This document shows positions 43,803 to 53,195 of a stretch of 64,000 bases of DNA, piece after piece; within the stretch, counting starts at the first letter, position 1; each line of letters opens with the position of its first letter. A program made the position numbers and the translations under genes. Under the pieces are notes generated by a model, which worked only from the letters and a program-made list of their open reading frames with translations, was not told where the DNA came from and did not search any database. This stretch comes from JB111 sp049856295 (GTDB lineage Bacteria; Actinomycetota; Actinomycetes; Actinomycetales; Actinomycetaceae), in contig NZ_JBNDMZ010000001.1 in the NCBI RefSeq assembly GCF_049856295.1, positions 310,001 through 374,000 on the forward strand. Direction: 5' to 3'.

Positions 43803-44839
43803 TGAACCTCGGACTCGAACTGCGCGAGGACGTCCTCCTGGACGGTCTGCATCTCCTCGAAGTCCGGGATCGTCACGAGCTCGTCGTAGTTCTCGGGGAA
43901 GACCTCGGCGATCTCCTCGGGGATCTCGACGTCGCGCACCGGGCGCAGGTAGCTCTCAGCGAACAGTGCCTGGGCCTCGTCGCTGAGGGAGTAGTCGAGC
44001 AGGGCCTGGCCGGCGGACTCGTGCGGGGCCTCGGCCACGAGGCTCATGACGTAGGGGATCGCGAGCGAGCCCTCCTCGGGGTAGACGACCTCGATCGGGT
44101 CGCCGGCCGCCGCGAGCTGGTGGCCGTTGAAGTCGGCGTCGATGAGGATGGGGATCTCGCCCTGCTGCACGGAGGCCGTGGCCGTCTGGGCCGGGTTGAC
44201 GACTCCGTTGTCCGCCATCGCGGACGCCCACTCGAGGCCCGGGGTCGGGTCGTCGAGCGTGCCGCCGAGGGCGAGGTTGGCCGCCGTGAGGACCGAGTAG
44301 CCGACGGCCGCCTGGGTCGGGTCGAGGTAGCCGACCATGCCCTCGTACTGCGGGTCGGTCAGGTCCTCCCAGCTCTGCGGCACGGGCACGTCGCCGAGCT
44401 CGTCGGTGTTGACGATGAACGCCACGGCGCCCTGGTGGACGGTGAACCACTCGCCGTCCTCGTCGCGGAGGTTCTCGGGGATCTCGTCGAACCCCTCGGG
44501 CTCGTAGCTCGTCACGAGGCCGGCGTCGGAGGCCTGGTAGCCGAAGACGATGCCGTAGTAGGCGACGTCGGCGGCCGGCGCGGCGGCCTCGGCCTCGAGC
44601 GCGGCAAGCGTCTGGCCCGAGTTCTTCGGGTCGTTCGGCGCCTCGATGCCGGTCTCCTCGGTGAACGCCTCGAGCACGCCGCCCCAGTTCGCCCACTCGG
44701 CGGGGGTGTTGTAGCTGATGACGATGTCGTCCGAGGACCCGCCGTCGCCGCCCGACCCGTCGTCGGACCCGCCACCTCCGCACGCGGCGGTGAGGAGGAG
44801 GGCGCCCGCAACGGCGCTGACACGCAGGGTGGTTCGCAA
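43799..44839 (-). CDS. ABC transporter extracellular solute-binding lipoprotein
   Basis: A 346-residue receptor with lipobox TAAC at about residues 17-20 and a Gly/Ser/Asp linker. The start codon is TTG at 44839, justified by a well-spaced AAGGAG and an immediate signal peptide (MRTTLRVSAVAGALLLT). The mature part is of the type 2 periplasmic-binding fold (VISYNTPAEWANWGGVLEAF, PQSWEDLTDPQYEGMVGY, GEIPILIDADFNG). The family binds ferric ion, polyamines or phosphonates; the ligand is not identifiable. First gene of the operon. Confidence 0.9.
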   Translation of the reverse strand: MRTTLRVSAVAGALLLTAACGGGGSDDGSGGDGGSSDDIVISYNTPAEWANWGGVLEAFTEETGIEAPNDPKNSGQTLAALEAEAAAPAADVAYYGIVFGYQASDAGLVTSYEPEGFDEIPENLRDEDGEWFTVHQGAVAFIVNTDELGDVPVPQSWEDLTDPQYEGMVGYLDPTQAAVGYSVLTAANLALGGTLDDPTPGLEWASAMADNGVVNPAQTATASVQQGEIPILIDADFNGHQLAAAGDPIEVVYPEEGSLAIPYVMSLVAEAPHESAGQALLDYSLSDEAQALFAESYLRPVRDVEIPEEIAEVFPENYDELVTIPDFEEMQTVQEDVLAQFESEVQ

Positions 44840-44996
44840 GATGAAGCTCCTTGACGAGGTGGTGGGGAGAACACAGGGGAGGGGAAAGGCGGTCGGAGGG
44901 ACCGGCGGCTCGGGACCGGCGCCTGGGGGACCGGCGTGACGCCGACCGACATCGTGCGGAACGCGAGTGACCGGCCGATGGCCGTCGACCGCCCCG

Positions 44997-45030
44997 CGGG
45001 TGAACGGCCGACGACGCGGCCGTTCACCCG
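44997..45030. terminator. Perfect 14-bp inverted repeat (hairpin), possible terminator
   Basis: CGGGTGAACGGCCG (44997-45010) and CGGCCGTTCACCCG (45017-45030) are exact reverse complements separated by ACGACG. It lies in the 268-bp gap downstream of the glycerophosphodiesterase stop (minus strand) and upstream of the ABC operon. No T-run follows on either side, so it may be a Rho-assisted terminator or an operator for the ABC operon. Confidence 0.55.
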
Positions 45031-45107
45031 TTGGTGCTAGTCAGGGCGGTGTCGGGGATGGGTGGTTCGTGCGGATGAGCTCGGCGGGCCGGCCAGCCCG
45101 CGATCGC

Positions 45108-45911
45108 TCAGCGGCCGAGCTGGGCGTGCAGGTCGTCGAGCCGGTCGGTCATGAACATGTCGAGGTCGTACTCGATCGCGGTGGTGTTGTCGCCCTCGCT
45201 CGCGGTCGGCCACGCCCAGCCGACCGTCTCCAGCCCGAGGGACTCGGCGAGGTCGGCCTTCGCGCGGGTCCAGGCGCCGATGTTGACGTTCGCGGCGTCG
45301 TAGCCGAGCTCGGCGGTCTCGCGCAGCCAGGCGTCGCCCACGTTGATCGGCCCGCTGTAGCCACGCACCCGCATGAGCGAGATGTCGGTGCCGGTGTCCC
45401 GGACGGCGGCGAGGAGGTCGTCGTCGAGGGACGAGACCCACATGTCGTCGATCGCGCCGGCCGCCTCGATCGTCTCGACGAGGTCGTCGGCCGACTCCGT
45501 GGTGGTCCGCGACGTCGACTTGTACTCGACGACGAACGACAGGTAGCCCTCGCTCCCGTACGTGGCCAGGACGTCGTCGAGCTCGGGTAGCGCGCACCGC
45601 TCGGTCACGACCTCGTAGGCGTCCCGGTCGATGGTGGCCGAGCCGCCGGGGCCGCTGCACCTGTTGTCGTGGTTGAGGAAGAACGTGTCGCCGTCCGGGT
45701 TGTAGATGACGTCGATCTCGACGAGGTCGGCGCCCTTGTCCACGGCGCTCCGGATGCCCGCGACGCTGTTGTCCGGGTGGTGCTCCTTGTCGCCGCGGTG
45801 GGCGATCGACTCGAGCGAGTCGGTCTGGGCCGCGAAGGCGGGAGCCGTGACGGCTGCCGCGAGGGCGGCGGTGGCGACGGCGGTCGAGATCCGACGAGTG
45901 GTCGTGCGCAT
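45108..45911 (-). CDS. Secreted glycerophosphodiester phosphodiesterase
   Basis: A 267-residue GDPD-family enzyme that hydrolyses glycerophosphodiesters to glycerol-3-phosphate and an alcohol. The Sec signal is MRTTTRRIS, a hydrophobic stretch and APAFA at about residues 23-27, so it is exported. Active-site motifs are IAHRGD, the paired acids in LVEIDVIYNPDG and the histidine in FFLNHDNRC. VGWAWPTAS closes the barrel. It stands alone, divergent from the NlpC/P60 gene. Release of glycerophosphate outside the cell suggests phosphate or teichoic-acid/lipid scavenging. Confidence 0.88.
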   Translation of the reverse strand: MRTTTRRISTAVATAALAAAVTAPAFAAQTDSLESIAHRGDKEHHPDNSVAGIRSAVDKGADLVEIDVIYNPDGDTFFLNHDNRCSGPGGSATIDRDAYEVVTERCALPELDDVLATYGSEGYLSFVVEYKSTSRTTTESADDLVETIEAAGAIDDMWVSSLDDDLLAAVRDTGTDISLMRVRGYSGPINVGDAWLRETAELGYDAANVNIGAWTRAKADLAESLGLETVGWAWPTASEGDNTTAIEYDLDMFMTDRLDDLHAQLGR

Positions 45912-46262
45912 GGTGGTCCCCCTGGGATGGATGTGTGATCAGCCGTGATCTGGCGTGATCGCACGCACCATGTCTGACCAGGTCGAACACCGGCTCAATC
46001 GCCGGTGACGAGGCGATGAACGGCCCACGACGACGAACGGCGGCCGTGTTGGTAGCACCGTCGTGACCGAGTCACGGTTCGGTGGCGACCGTGTCTCGAT
46101 GAGATGTACGTCTCATTTCACTCGAGTCACTCTAATGCACTCTTTTTATCTCTAGTCTCACGAGTAACACGGCCATCGTGCCGGGGACAGCCACCACAAC
46201 TCGCGTGCAGCGACGCAGGTGGGACGGGGCTGGGGGGCCTGAGCGCGAACGAGGAGAGAACT
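45912..46262. other. Divergent intergenic region with hairpin and AT-rich promoter segment
   Basis: This 351-bp stretch between the glycerophosphodiesterase and the NlpC/P60 gene shows no convincing gene. It contains an exact inverted repeat CACCGGC-TCAATC-GCCGGTG at 45988-46007 and a conspicuously AT-rich segment around 46104-46160 (TCTAATG, TTTTTATCTC, TCTAGTC) that probably carries the promoter of the 46263 gene. An in-frame upstream extension of that gene to 46104 lacks a ribosome-binding site and signal sequence. Confidence 0.5.
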
Positions 46263-47708
<1,446 letters not shown>

Positions 47709-47716
47709 CGCGAGTG

Positions 47717-47746
47717 CCTGCGGCTGGACACGGCTCCGGCCGCAGG
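47717..47746 (+). terminator. Candidate hairpin after the NlpC/P60 gene
   Basis: CCTGCGGC (47717-47724) pairs with GCCGCAGG (47739-47746) across a 14-nt loop, starting 9 bp after the stop at 47708. There is no T-tract, so it is a candidate terminator only. Confidence 0.45.
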
Positions 47747-47912
47747 GCCCGCCCAGCAGGATGCGTCCGGTCGGCCCCGAGCACTCCACGGTGTCGTCCT
47801 CCGGCATGCGGCGACCCGCGGGAGGCGAGGCGTCGGCCTGGACGCGTGCTCCGTCGTCGTCGTGCTCGGTCCTGACGGACCTGTCGAGATCCGACCTGGC
47901 AAGGTGAGTGCC

Positions 47913-49055
47913 ATGACCAGGGAGCCGTCGTTGCGGCTCCTGCACCTCGCCGTCTTCTGCAGCTCGTTCGACCGGCTCGTGATCGCGCCGCTGCTGCTGG
48001 CGATCGCCGATGACCTCGGCATCTCGTTGACGGATGCCGGGGTCATCGCGTCTGTGTACCTCGTGGGCTACGGGCTCATGCAGATCGTGTGGGGCATGGT
48101 CTCCGATCGGCTCGGGCGCGTGCGCACCATGCGCCTCGCGCTGCTCATCGCCGCGGCGGCGGGTATCGCCACGGCTCTCGCGCCGGGCGTGATCACGTTG
48201 ACGGTGACGAGGCTCGTGGCCGGTGGTGCCTACGCGGCCATCGTCCCTGGCGCTCTGATCTACGTGGGGGACACCGTCCCTGTGGCCCGACGCCACGGCC
48301 CGCTGACGGACATCATGATGATGACGGCCGTCGGGATGGCCGCGGCCACGCTCGGGGGTGCCGCCCTGGCCGATCTCGCGAGCTGGCGGCTGGCATTCGG
48401 GATACCGGCGGTGGTGGTGCTCGTCGTCGTCGTGCTCATGGCACGTCTGCCGGAGGTTCCTGTGCAGGGCGAGCGACTCTCGATCGGGTCGGCGCTGGTG
48501 CGGGTGATCGGCAACCGGTGGGCGCTCGTCGTCTTCGCCCTCGCGTTCGTCGAAGGGGTCGTGCTGCTCGGCGTCCTCAACTTCCTGCCGACGGTGCTGC
48601 AGAGCCAGGGGATGAGCGCCACCCTGTCCGGGATCGTCACCGCGGCCTACGGGCTCGCCGTCATCGTGGCTACGCGGATCGTCAAGGCGGTCTCCGGCAG
48701 GCTGTCGCAGGCGCGGCTCGTCGCTGTCGGGGGGACCTGCGGCGTCGGCGCGTTCGTCGGGCTCGTCCTCGACCCTGGCACGGGAGGTGTGCTCGTCGCG
48801 TGCGTCCTCATCGCGGGCGCGTGGGCGTTCATGCACTCCACGTTGCAGAAGTGGGCCACCGAGGTCGCCCCGGACGCGCGGGCGACGACCGTCAGCCTCT
48901 TCGCCTCGTCGCTGTTCCTCGGGAGCGCGGCCGGAACGGCGCTCGGAGCGGTCTTCGCGGACCGGGGAGACTTCCTGACGTTGTTCGCGATCGGGCTCGG
49001 GATCGCCGCCGTGCTGGGTGTCGCGGCGACGGTGCTACGGGCGCGGAGCGAGTAA
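47913..49055 (+). CDS. MFS transporter
   Basis: A 380-residue, 12-helix major facilitator protein. The MFS motif A is GMVSDRLGRVRTMR between helices 2 and 3, and a second copy-like segment is VKAVSGRLSQARL in the C-half. The ATG at 47913 has AAGG upstream; an in-frame GTG at 47904 is possible. It stands alone between the NlpC/P60 gene and a convergent toxin-antitoxin pair. Substrate unknown; the length and lack of long loops fit drug or small-metabolite exporters. Confidence 0.88.
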   Translation: MTREPSLRLLHLAVFCSSFDRLVIAPLLLAIADDLGISLTDAGVIASVYLVGYGLMQIVWGMVSDRLGRVRTMRLALLIAAAAGIATALAPGVITLTVTRLVAGGAYAAIVPGALIYVGDTVPVARRHGPLTDIMMMTAVGMAAATLGGAALADLASWRLAFGIPAVVVLVVVVLMARLPEVPVQGERLSIGSALVRVIGNRWALVVFALAFVEGVVLLGVLNFLPTVLQSQGMSATLSGIVTAAYGLAVIVATRIVKAVSGRLSQARLVAVGGTCGVGAFVGLVLDPGTGGVLVACVLIAGAWAFMHSTLQKWATEVAPDARATTVSLFASSLFLGSAAGTALGAVFADRGDFLTLFAIGLGIAAVLGVAATVLRARSE

Positions 49056-49135
49056 GGCGGTCGGGCGTGGGTGAGGTGTGGAACGTTGACTGAGTGACCA
49101 GGGCGGGCGCGGTCGTAGGGCCGGCATCGCGGCAT

Positions 49136-49453
49136 TCAGTCCAGGCCGAGCACCAGGAGCAGCGCCTCGTCGACGGCGTGCAGCTCGGCTGTGTCGAGCC
49201 TTCCGACGAATTCGCCGAGCCGTACCTCCGGGTCGACGACGGTCATCTGCTCCAGCATCACTCGGGTCGTGGAGCCGAGAACCCTGACCTCCGGGCGGAA
49301 CGAGGCCGGTCGTCGGCCCGTCGATGTGGGTGCGACCAGCCACGTCGACAGCGGGAGGTCGTCGGACTGCACGACGACGGCGAGCCGTGCGCCGCCCTGC
49401 TCATGACCGCGTGAGTCCTTCGGCGCCCTGAGCCGGTAGATGTCACCACGCAC
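49136..49453 (-). CDS. MazF/PemK-family toxin (endoribonuclease)
   Basis: A 105-residue PemK/MazF-fold protein, typically a sequence-specific mRNA endonuclease held inactive by its antitoxin. It starts at the GTG at 49453 with VRGDIYRLRAPKDSRGHEQG, the standard N-terminal loop, then ARLAVVVQSDDLPLSTWLVA and TRVMLEQMTVVDPEVRLGE. The longer in-frame extension has unlikely composition and overlaps the antitoxin completely. The start overlaps the antitoxin 3' end by 11 bp, indicating translational coupling. Confidence 0.87.
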   Translation of the reverse strand: MRGDIYRLRAPKDSRGHEQGGARLAVVVQSDDLPLSTWLVAPTSTGRRPASFRPEVRVLGSTTRVMLEQMTVVDPEVRLGEFVGRLDTAELHAVDEALLLVLGLD

Positions 49454-49673
49454 GGAGCGCGTCCATGTCGGCGGCGAGCGCGCGCGACTCGGCCACGTCG
49501 TCGGGATCGTTGCGCAGAGACTCGGCCTCCGCACGGAGCCGGGCTCGCCGGTCGGCCCGCTCCGCGGCCAGGATCGCTGAGCGCGCAGCGTCGGATCGGG
49601 AGGCTCCGTCGCGGGTGAGCGCCTCGAGCGCTCGTTCAACCTCCGAGTCAGTGCGGATCGTCAGAGTTCTCAT
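49443..49673 (-). CDS. Ribbon-helix-helix antitoxin partner of MazF
   Basis: A 76-residue protein starting at the ATG at 49673. The first 45 residues form a ribbon-helix-helix DNA-binding domain (MRTLTIRTDSEVERALEAL, SRSDAARSAILAAE), and the acidic C-terminal tail (SLRNDPDDVAESRALAADMD) is the usual toxin-neutralising part. It should repress its own promoter in the 77-bp gap shared with the divergent SDR gene. Confidence 0.82.
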   Translation of the reverse strand: MRTLTIRTDSEVERALEALTRDGASRSDAARSAILAAERADRRARLRAEAESLRNDPDDVAESRALAADMDALRAW

Positions 49674-49750
49674 AGGACGAACCGTACGACGAAATCGCGT
49701 GCAACGGCAGAGGCCGGGCACGCGCCAAGGCCTCACGTACCCTCGCTCCG

Positions 49751-50575
49751 GTGACCTCCCAGACCCCACCCCCGGCGCACGAGTCCGCGCAGACCCGCGA
49801 CACCGCATCCTTCCCGAGCCCGACGGTCACTCCCGGCACCACCGCCGTCATCACCGGCGGCGCCCGCGGCATCGGCGCCACCTTCGTCGAGGCGTTCGCC
49901 CGAGCGGGGGCGCGCGTCGTCATCGCGGGCCACCGCGAGCCGGGCCCAGAGCTCGCCGAGCGCCTCCGCGCCGACGGCCACGACGTCACGTTCCACCCGA
50001 CTGACGTCGGCGACCCGGACTCCGTCGCCGACCTCGCCGCGCACTGCGAGCACCACCTCGGCCACGTCGACGTCCTGCTCAACAACGCGAGCTACTACAT
50101 GGGCATCGGCTCGAAGAAGTCGTTCGACGACATCACGCTGGAGGAGTGGGACCGCGTCCTGCGGGTCAACGCCACCGGCACCTGGCTGACCATCAAGGCC
50201 CTCCACCCGCTCCTGCGCGCGAGCGGCCGCGGCCGGATCATCAACATCGGCTCCACCACCGTCCACGGCGTCCCCTTCAACGCCCACTACGTGGCCTCCA
50301 AGGGCGCCGTCCACGCCATCACCCGTTCGCTGGCCAAGGAGCTCGGCGACGACGGCATCACCGTCAACGTCGTCGTCCCCGGTCTTGTCGAGTCCGAGGC
50401 GACCCTCGCCGTCAATGACCCCGCCTACCTCCCCAAGGTCGTCGCGCAGCGCGCGATCAAGCGGGCGGAGGTTCCCGAGGACCTCGTCGGGGCGGCGCTG
50501 TTCCTCGCCTCCGAGTCGGCGGGCTTCATCACGGGGCAGAGCCTGGTCGTCGACGGCGGCATCGCCTTCTCCTGA
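49751..50575 (+). CDS. Short-chain dehydrogenase/reductase
   Basis: A 274-residue classical SDR. The nucleotide motif is AVITGGARGIGATF, followed by DVLLNNASYY, IINIGSTTVHG with the catalytic serine, and the YxxxK pair in HYVASKGAVHA. A C-terminal FITGQSLVVDGGIAFS is typical of FabG-like enzymes. The first 28 residues are Pro/Ser/Thr-rich and not conserved; the GTG start is uncertain. It may reduce or oxidise a ring-derived alcohol in the second catabolic run, but lies 258 bp from the next gene and may be a separate unit. Confidence 0.86.
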   Translation: MTSQTPPPAHESAQTRDTASFPSPTVTPGTTAVITGGARGIGATFVEAFARAGARVVIAGHREPGPELAERLRADGHDVTFHPTDVGDPDSVADLAAHCEHHLGHVDVLLNNASYYMGIGSKKSFDDITLEEWDRVLRVNATGTWLTIKALHPLLRASGRGRIINIGSTTVHGVPFNAHYVASKGAVHAITRSLAKELGDDGITVNVVVPGLVESEATLAVNDPAYLPKVVAQRAIKRAEVPEDLVGAALFLASESAGFITGQSLVVDGGIAFS

Positions 50576-50621
50576 CCCTGCATTGGGTGTCGATCGTGCG
50601 GGTGAGGGCCGCACGTCGCGT

Positions 50622-50688
50622 TCGTCGAGATTGCGGTTAGGGCCCCAACCGCAATCTCGACGACGACAAACCGCAATCTCGACGACGA
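50622..50688. repeat. Intergenic palindrome plus direct repeat (CGTCGAGATTGCGGTT)
   Basis: TCGTCGAGATTGCGGTT at 50622-50638 and its exact reverse complement at 50647-50663 enclose AGGGCCCC, a 17-bp-arm hairpin. A second copy, AACCGCAATCTCGACGACGA at 50669-50688, repeats 50647-50666 with a 22-bp period. It lies in the 258-bp gap after the SDR stop and could end transcription or be a dispersed intergenic repeat; no coding potential is seen. Confidence 0.75.
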
Positions 50689-50833
50689 GGGGAAAGCCCG
50701 GGAGGTCGGCTGTCTCACGGTGTGAGCCAACGGCGGTCGTGGAATGGACCGGGCCGTCGGCGGCGTTAGCGTCGATGAGCACCCGAGGTCCCCTCGGCGT
50801 GCGAACGACCCACACGCCCCCGGAGGGATCTCG

Positions 50834-51481
50834 TTGAGCGCGCCACGCGACCTCGACCACGTCGTCGTCACGACGCCTGACCTCGCCGCCGCGGTCGGGC
50901 TCGTCGAGCGCACCACCGGAGTCGCCCCGGAGCCTGGCGGCGCACACCCCCGGTTCGGCACGCGCAACTACCTCGTCTCCTTCGGCGGCGACACCTACCT
51001 CGAGCTGCTCGGCGTCGACGAGGCCAACACCGACGTCACCTCGGGGCGACCCTTCGGGCTCGACGACGTCACCACCACCTCCGTCTCCACCTGGGCGATC
51101 CACCCCGGCGATCTCGACGCCGCCCGGACCCGCGCGGCCGACGTCGGCATCGACCCCGGCGCCCCGTACGACGGCTCCCGCCGCACCGAGTCCGGCGAGC
51201 TCCTCGAGTGGCGACTCACGCGGCCCGTCTCCGAGCCGACCGGCATCGTGCCGTTCCTCATCGACTGGGGGAGCACCACCTCGCCCGCGGCCAGCACCGC
51301 CGCCCGGCTCGAGCTCGTCTCCTTCACCGCGAGCCACCCGGAGCCGGAGACCTACCGACGCGTCCTCGCGGCCCTCGGCACCGACCTCGAGGTCGCGGCG
51401 GGGGAGCCGGCAGCGCCAGGCGGAGCGGCGCGAGCCCTCGGCCTCACCGTCCGCGGCCCGGCCGGCGAGCTCACGTTCTGA
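50834..51481 (+). CDS. VOC-superfamily (glyoxalase-like) protein
   Basis: A 215-residue protein with two vicinal-oxygen-chelate-type halves (LDHVVVTTPDLAAAVGLVER, and LELVSFTASHPEPETYRRVL). TTG at 50834 is chosen because GGAGGG lies 6 bp upstream and the first VOC strand follows at once; an in-frame start at 50744 is unconvincing. The fold fits glyoxalases, extradiol dioxygenases and binding proteins. H8 in the first strand and the later E are possible metal ligands. Function unknown; it precedes the MDR/CoA-ligase operon. Confidence 0.78.
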   Translation: MSAPRDLDHVVVTTPDLAAAVGLVERTTGVAPEPGGAHPRFGTRNYLVSFGGDTYLELLGVDEANTDVTSGRPFGLDDVTTTSVSTWAIHPGDLDAARTRAADVGIDPGAPYDGSRRTESGELLEWRLTRPVSEPTGIVPFLIDWGSTTSPAASTAARLELVSFTASHPEPETYRRVLAALGTDLEVAAGEPAAPGGAARALGLTVRGPAGELTF

Positions 51482-51537
51482 CCACCAGCACCACGCGAAC
51501 CAGCACCACCACCAGCACGACCCACGAGAAGAGGACC

Positions 51538-52635
51538 ATGACGGAGACCATGCGGGCAGTCGTCCTGCACGAGCACGGCGAGATCGACGGCCTCACCCTG
51601 GAGGAGAACCACCCCCGCCCCCAGGCGACGCCCGGCTTCGCGGTCGTCAAGGTCCGCGCCACCTCGCTCAACTACCACGACATCTTCACGGTCAAGGGCA
51701 TGCCCGGGATTACCGTGCCGATGCCGATCGTGCCGGGTCTCGACGTCGTGGGTGAGGTCTCCGAGCTCGGCGAGGGAGTGACCGGCTGGAACGTCGGCGA
51801 CCGCGTGCTCGTCAACCCGCTGCGCGAGACCGGCGAGCTCATGGGCGAGATGGTCGACGGCGGCCTCGCCCAGTACGCCCTCGTCGCCGCCGAGCAGCTC
51901 ATCGCGATCCCCGACGCCGTGACGTTCGAGCAGGCCGCCGCCCTGCCCGTCGCCTACGGCACCGCCCACCGCATGGTCGTCGGCAAGGGCAAGGTGAGCG
52001 CCGGCGACCGCGTGCTCGTCCTCGGGGCGTCGGGCGGCGTCGGCACCGCCGCCGTCCTCCTCGCCAAGCAGCTCGGCGCCTGGGTGGTGGCCGCCGTCGG
52101 GTCCGAGGAGAAGGCGCAGCGCATGCGCGAGCTCGGCGCCGACGACGTCATCAACTACAAGGAGCAGGACTTCTACGCCTGGACCAAGGAGCACCTCGGC
52201 AAGCCGAACCGCTTCACCTCCGACACCGGCTTCGACGTCATCGTCAACTTCACCGGCGGCGACACCTGGAAGCCCACGCTCAAGAGCACGGCGCTCGGCG
52301 GCCGGATCCTCGTCTGCGGCGCCACCGCCGGCTTCGACCCGGTCGAGGACCTGCGCTACATCTGGACCTTCGAGCTCCAGATCATCGGCTCCAACGGGTT
52401 CGGCCGGGAGGACTTCGTCGCCCTCCTCGACGACGTCGCCGCCGGGAAGCTCGCCCCCGTCGTCGACGAGGTGCTGCCGCTCGACCGCGCCGCCGAGGGC
52501 CTCGCGAAGGTGCGGGACCGCGGGGTGGTCGGGAAGGTCGTCGTCGACCCGTGGCTCGAGAGCGGCCAGGAGTCCGCCGCCGGCACGCAGGCCAACCAGG
52601 AGCCCGCGGCCGCGACCACGCCGGCGACCGCATGA
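51538..52635 (+). CDS. MDR-superfamily zinc-type alcohol dehydrogenase/quinone reductase-like protein
   Basis: A 365-residue medium-chain dehydrogenase/reductase. It has the GroES-like N-domain (FAVVKVRATSLNYHDIFTVKG, PGLDVVGEV), a Rossmann domain with LVLGASGGVGTAAVLLAKQ and IVNFTGGDTWKPTLK, and FGREDFVALLDDVAAGKL near the C-terminus. The zinc ligand cysteines of true alcohol dehydrogenases are not evident, so an NADPH:quinone or enoyl-type reductase is more likely. GAAGAGG precedes the ATG, and the stop overlaps the thioesterase start (ATGA). Confidence 0.85.
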   Translation: MTETMRAVVLHEHGEIDGLTLEENHPRPQATPGFAVVKVRATSLNYHDIFTVKGMPGITVPMPIVPGLDVVGEVSELGEGVTGWNVGDRVLVNPLRETGELMGEMVDGGLAQYALVAAEQLIAIPDAVTFEQAAALPVAYGTAHRMVVGKGKVSAGDRVLVLGASGGVGTAAVLLAKQLGAWVVAAVGSEEKAQRMRELGADDVINYKEQDFYAWTKEHLGKPNRFTSDTGFDVIVNFTGGDTWKPTLKSTALGGRILVCGATAGFDPVEDLRYIWTFELQIIGSNGFGREDFVALLDDVAAGKLAPVVDEVLPLDRAAEGLAKVRDRGVVGKVVVDPWLESGQESAAGTQANQEPAAATTPATA

Positions 52636-53195
52636 GCCCCCGCGAGCAGCTGCCCCTCCTCACGGCCGCCGAGGTCGAGGCCGAGCTCCTGCGCAGCCCG
52701 TACCACCGCTGGCTCGGTCTGCGCGTGGTCGACGTGACGCGCAGCAGCGTCGTCATCGAGGTCGAGGCCCGCGAGGAGTTCATCGCGGACGTCGACGCCG
52801 GGTACGTCCACGGCGGCATCCTCGCCACGCTGCTCGACCTCGCGGCGGACTGGGCGCTCGTCGGGGCGCTGGGCACCGGCGTGCCCACCATCGACCTCTC
52901 CGTCAACTACCTCCGCGCCGCCCAGCCCGGGCTCCTGCGGGTGACCGGCCGCGCGATCCGCCCCGGCCGGCAGGTCAGCCACGCCGAGGCCGAGGTCCAC
53001 GACGCCGACGGGCGCCTCCTCGCCGTCGGCCGCGGGTCATTCCTCTCGGCCGTGGCCGAGCAGGGCCGCGCCGCCGCCGACGCCCGCCGCGCCGCCGCGC
53101 ACCAGCAGGCCGACCAGCAGGAGGCCGGCCGGTCCGGCACCACCTCCGAGCCCACCGGGCCCGACACCTCCCACCAGGAGCACACCCCCGCATGA
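52632..53195 (+). CDS. PaaI-type hotdog-fold thioesterase
   Basis: A 187-residue hotdog protein likely to hydrolyse an aryl- or acyl-CoA. Core features are SPYHRWLGLRVVDV, AGYVHGGILATLLDLAADWA with the family's HGG/D active-site signature, and TIDLSVNYLRAAQPG. A Gln/Ala/Ser-rich tail follows the domain (after about residue 145). It overlaps both neighbours by 4 bp. Beside a CoA ligase it may rescue stalled CoA esters, as PaaI does in phenylacetate catabolism. Confidence 0.85.
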   Translation: MSPREQLPLLTAAEVEAELLRSPYHRWLGLRVVDVTRSSVVIEVEAREEFIADVDAGYVHGGILATLLDLAADWALVGALGTGVPTIDLSVNYLRAAQPGLLRVTGRAIRPGRQVSHAEAEVHDADGRLLAVGRGSFLSAVAEQGRAAADARRAAAHQQADQQEAGRSGTTSEPTGPDTSHQEHTPA

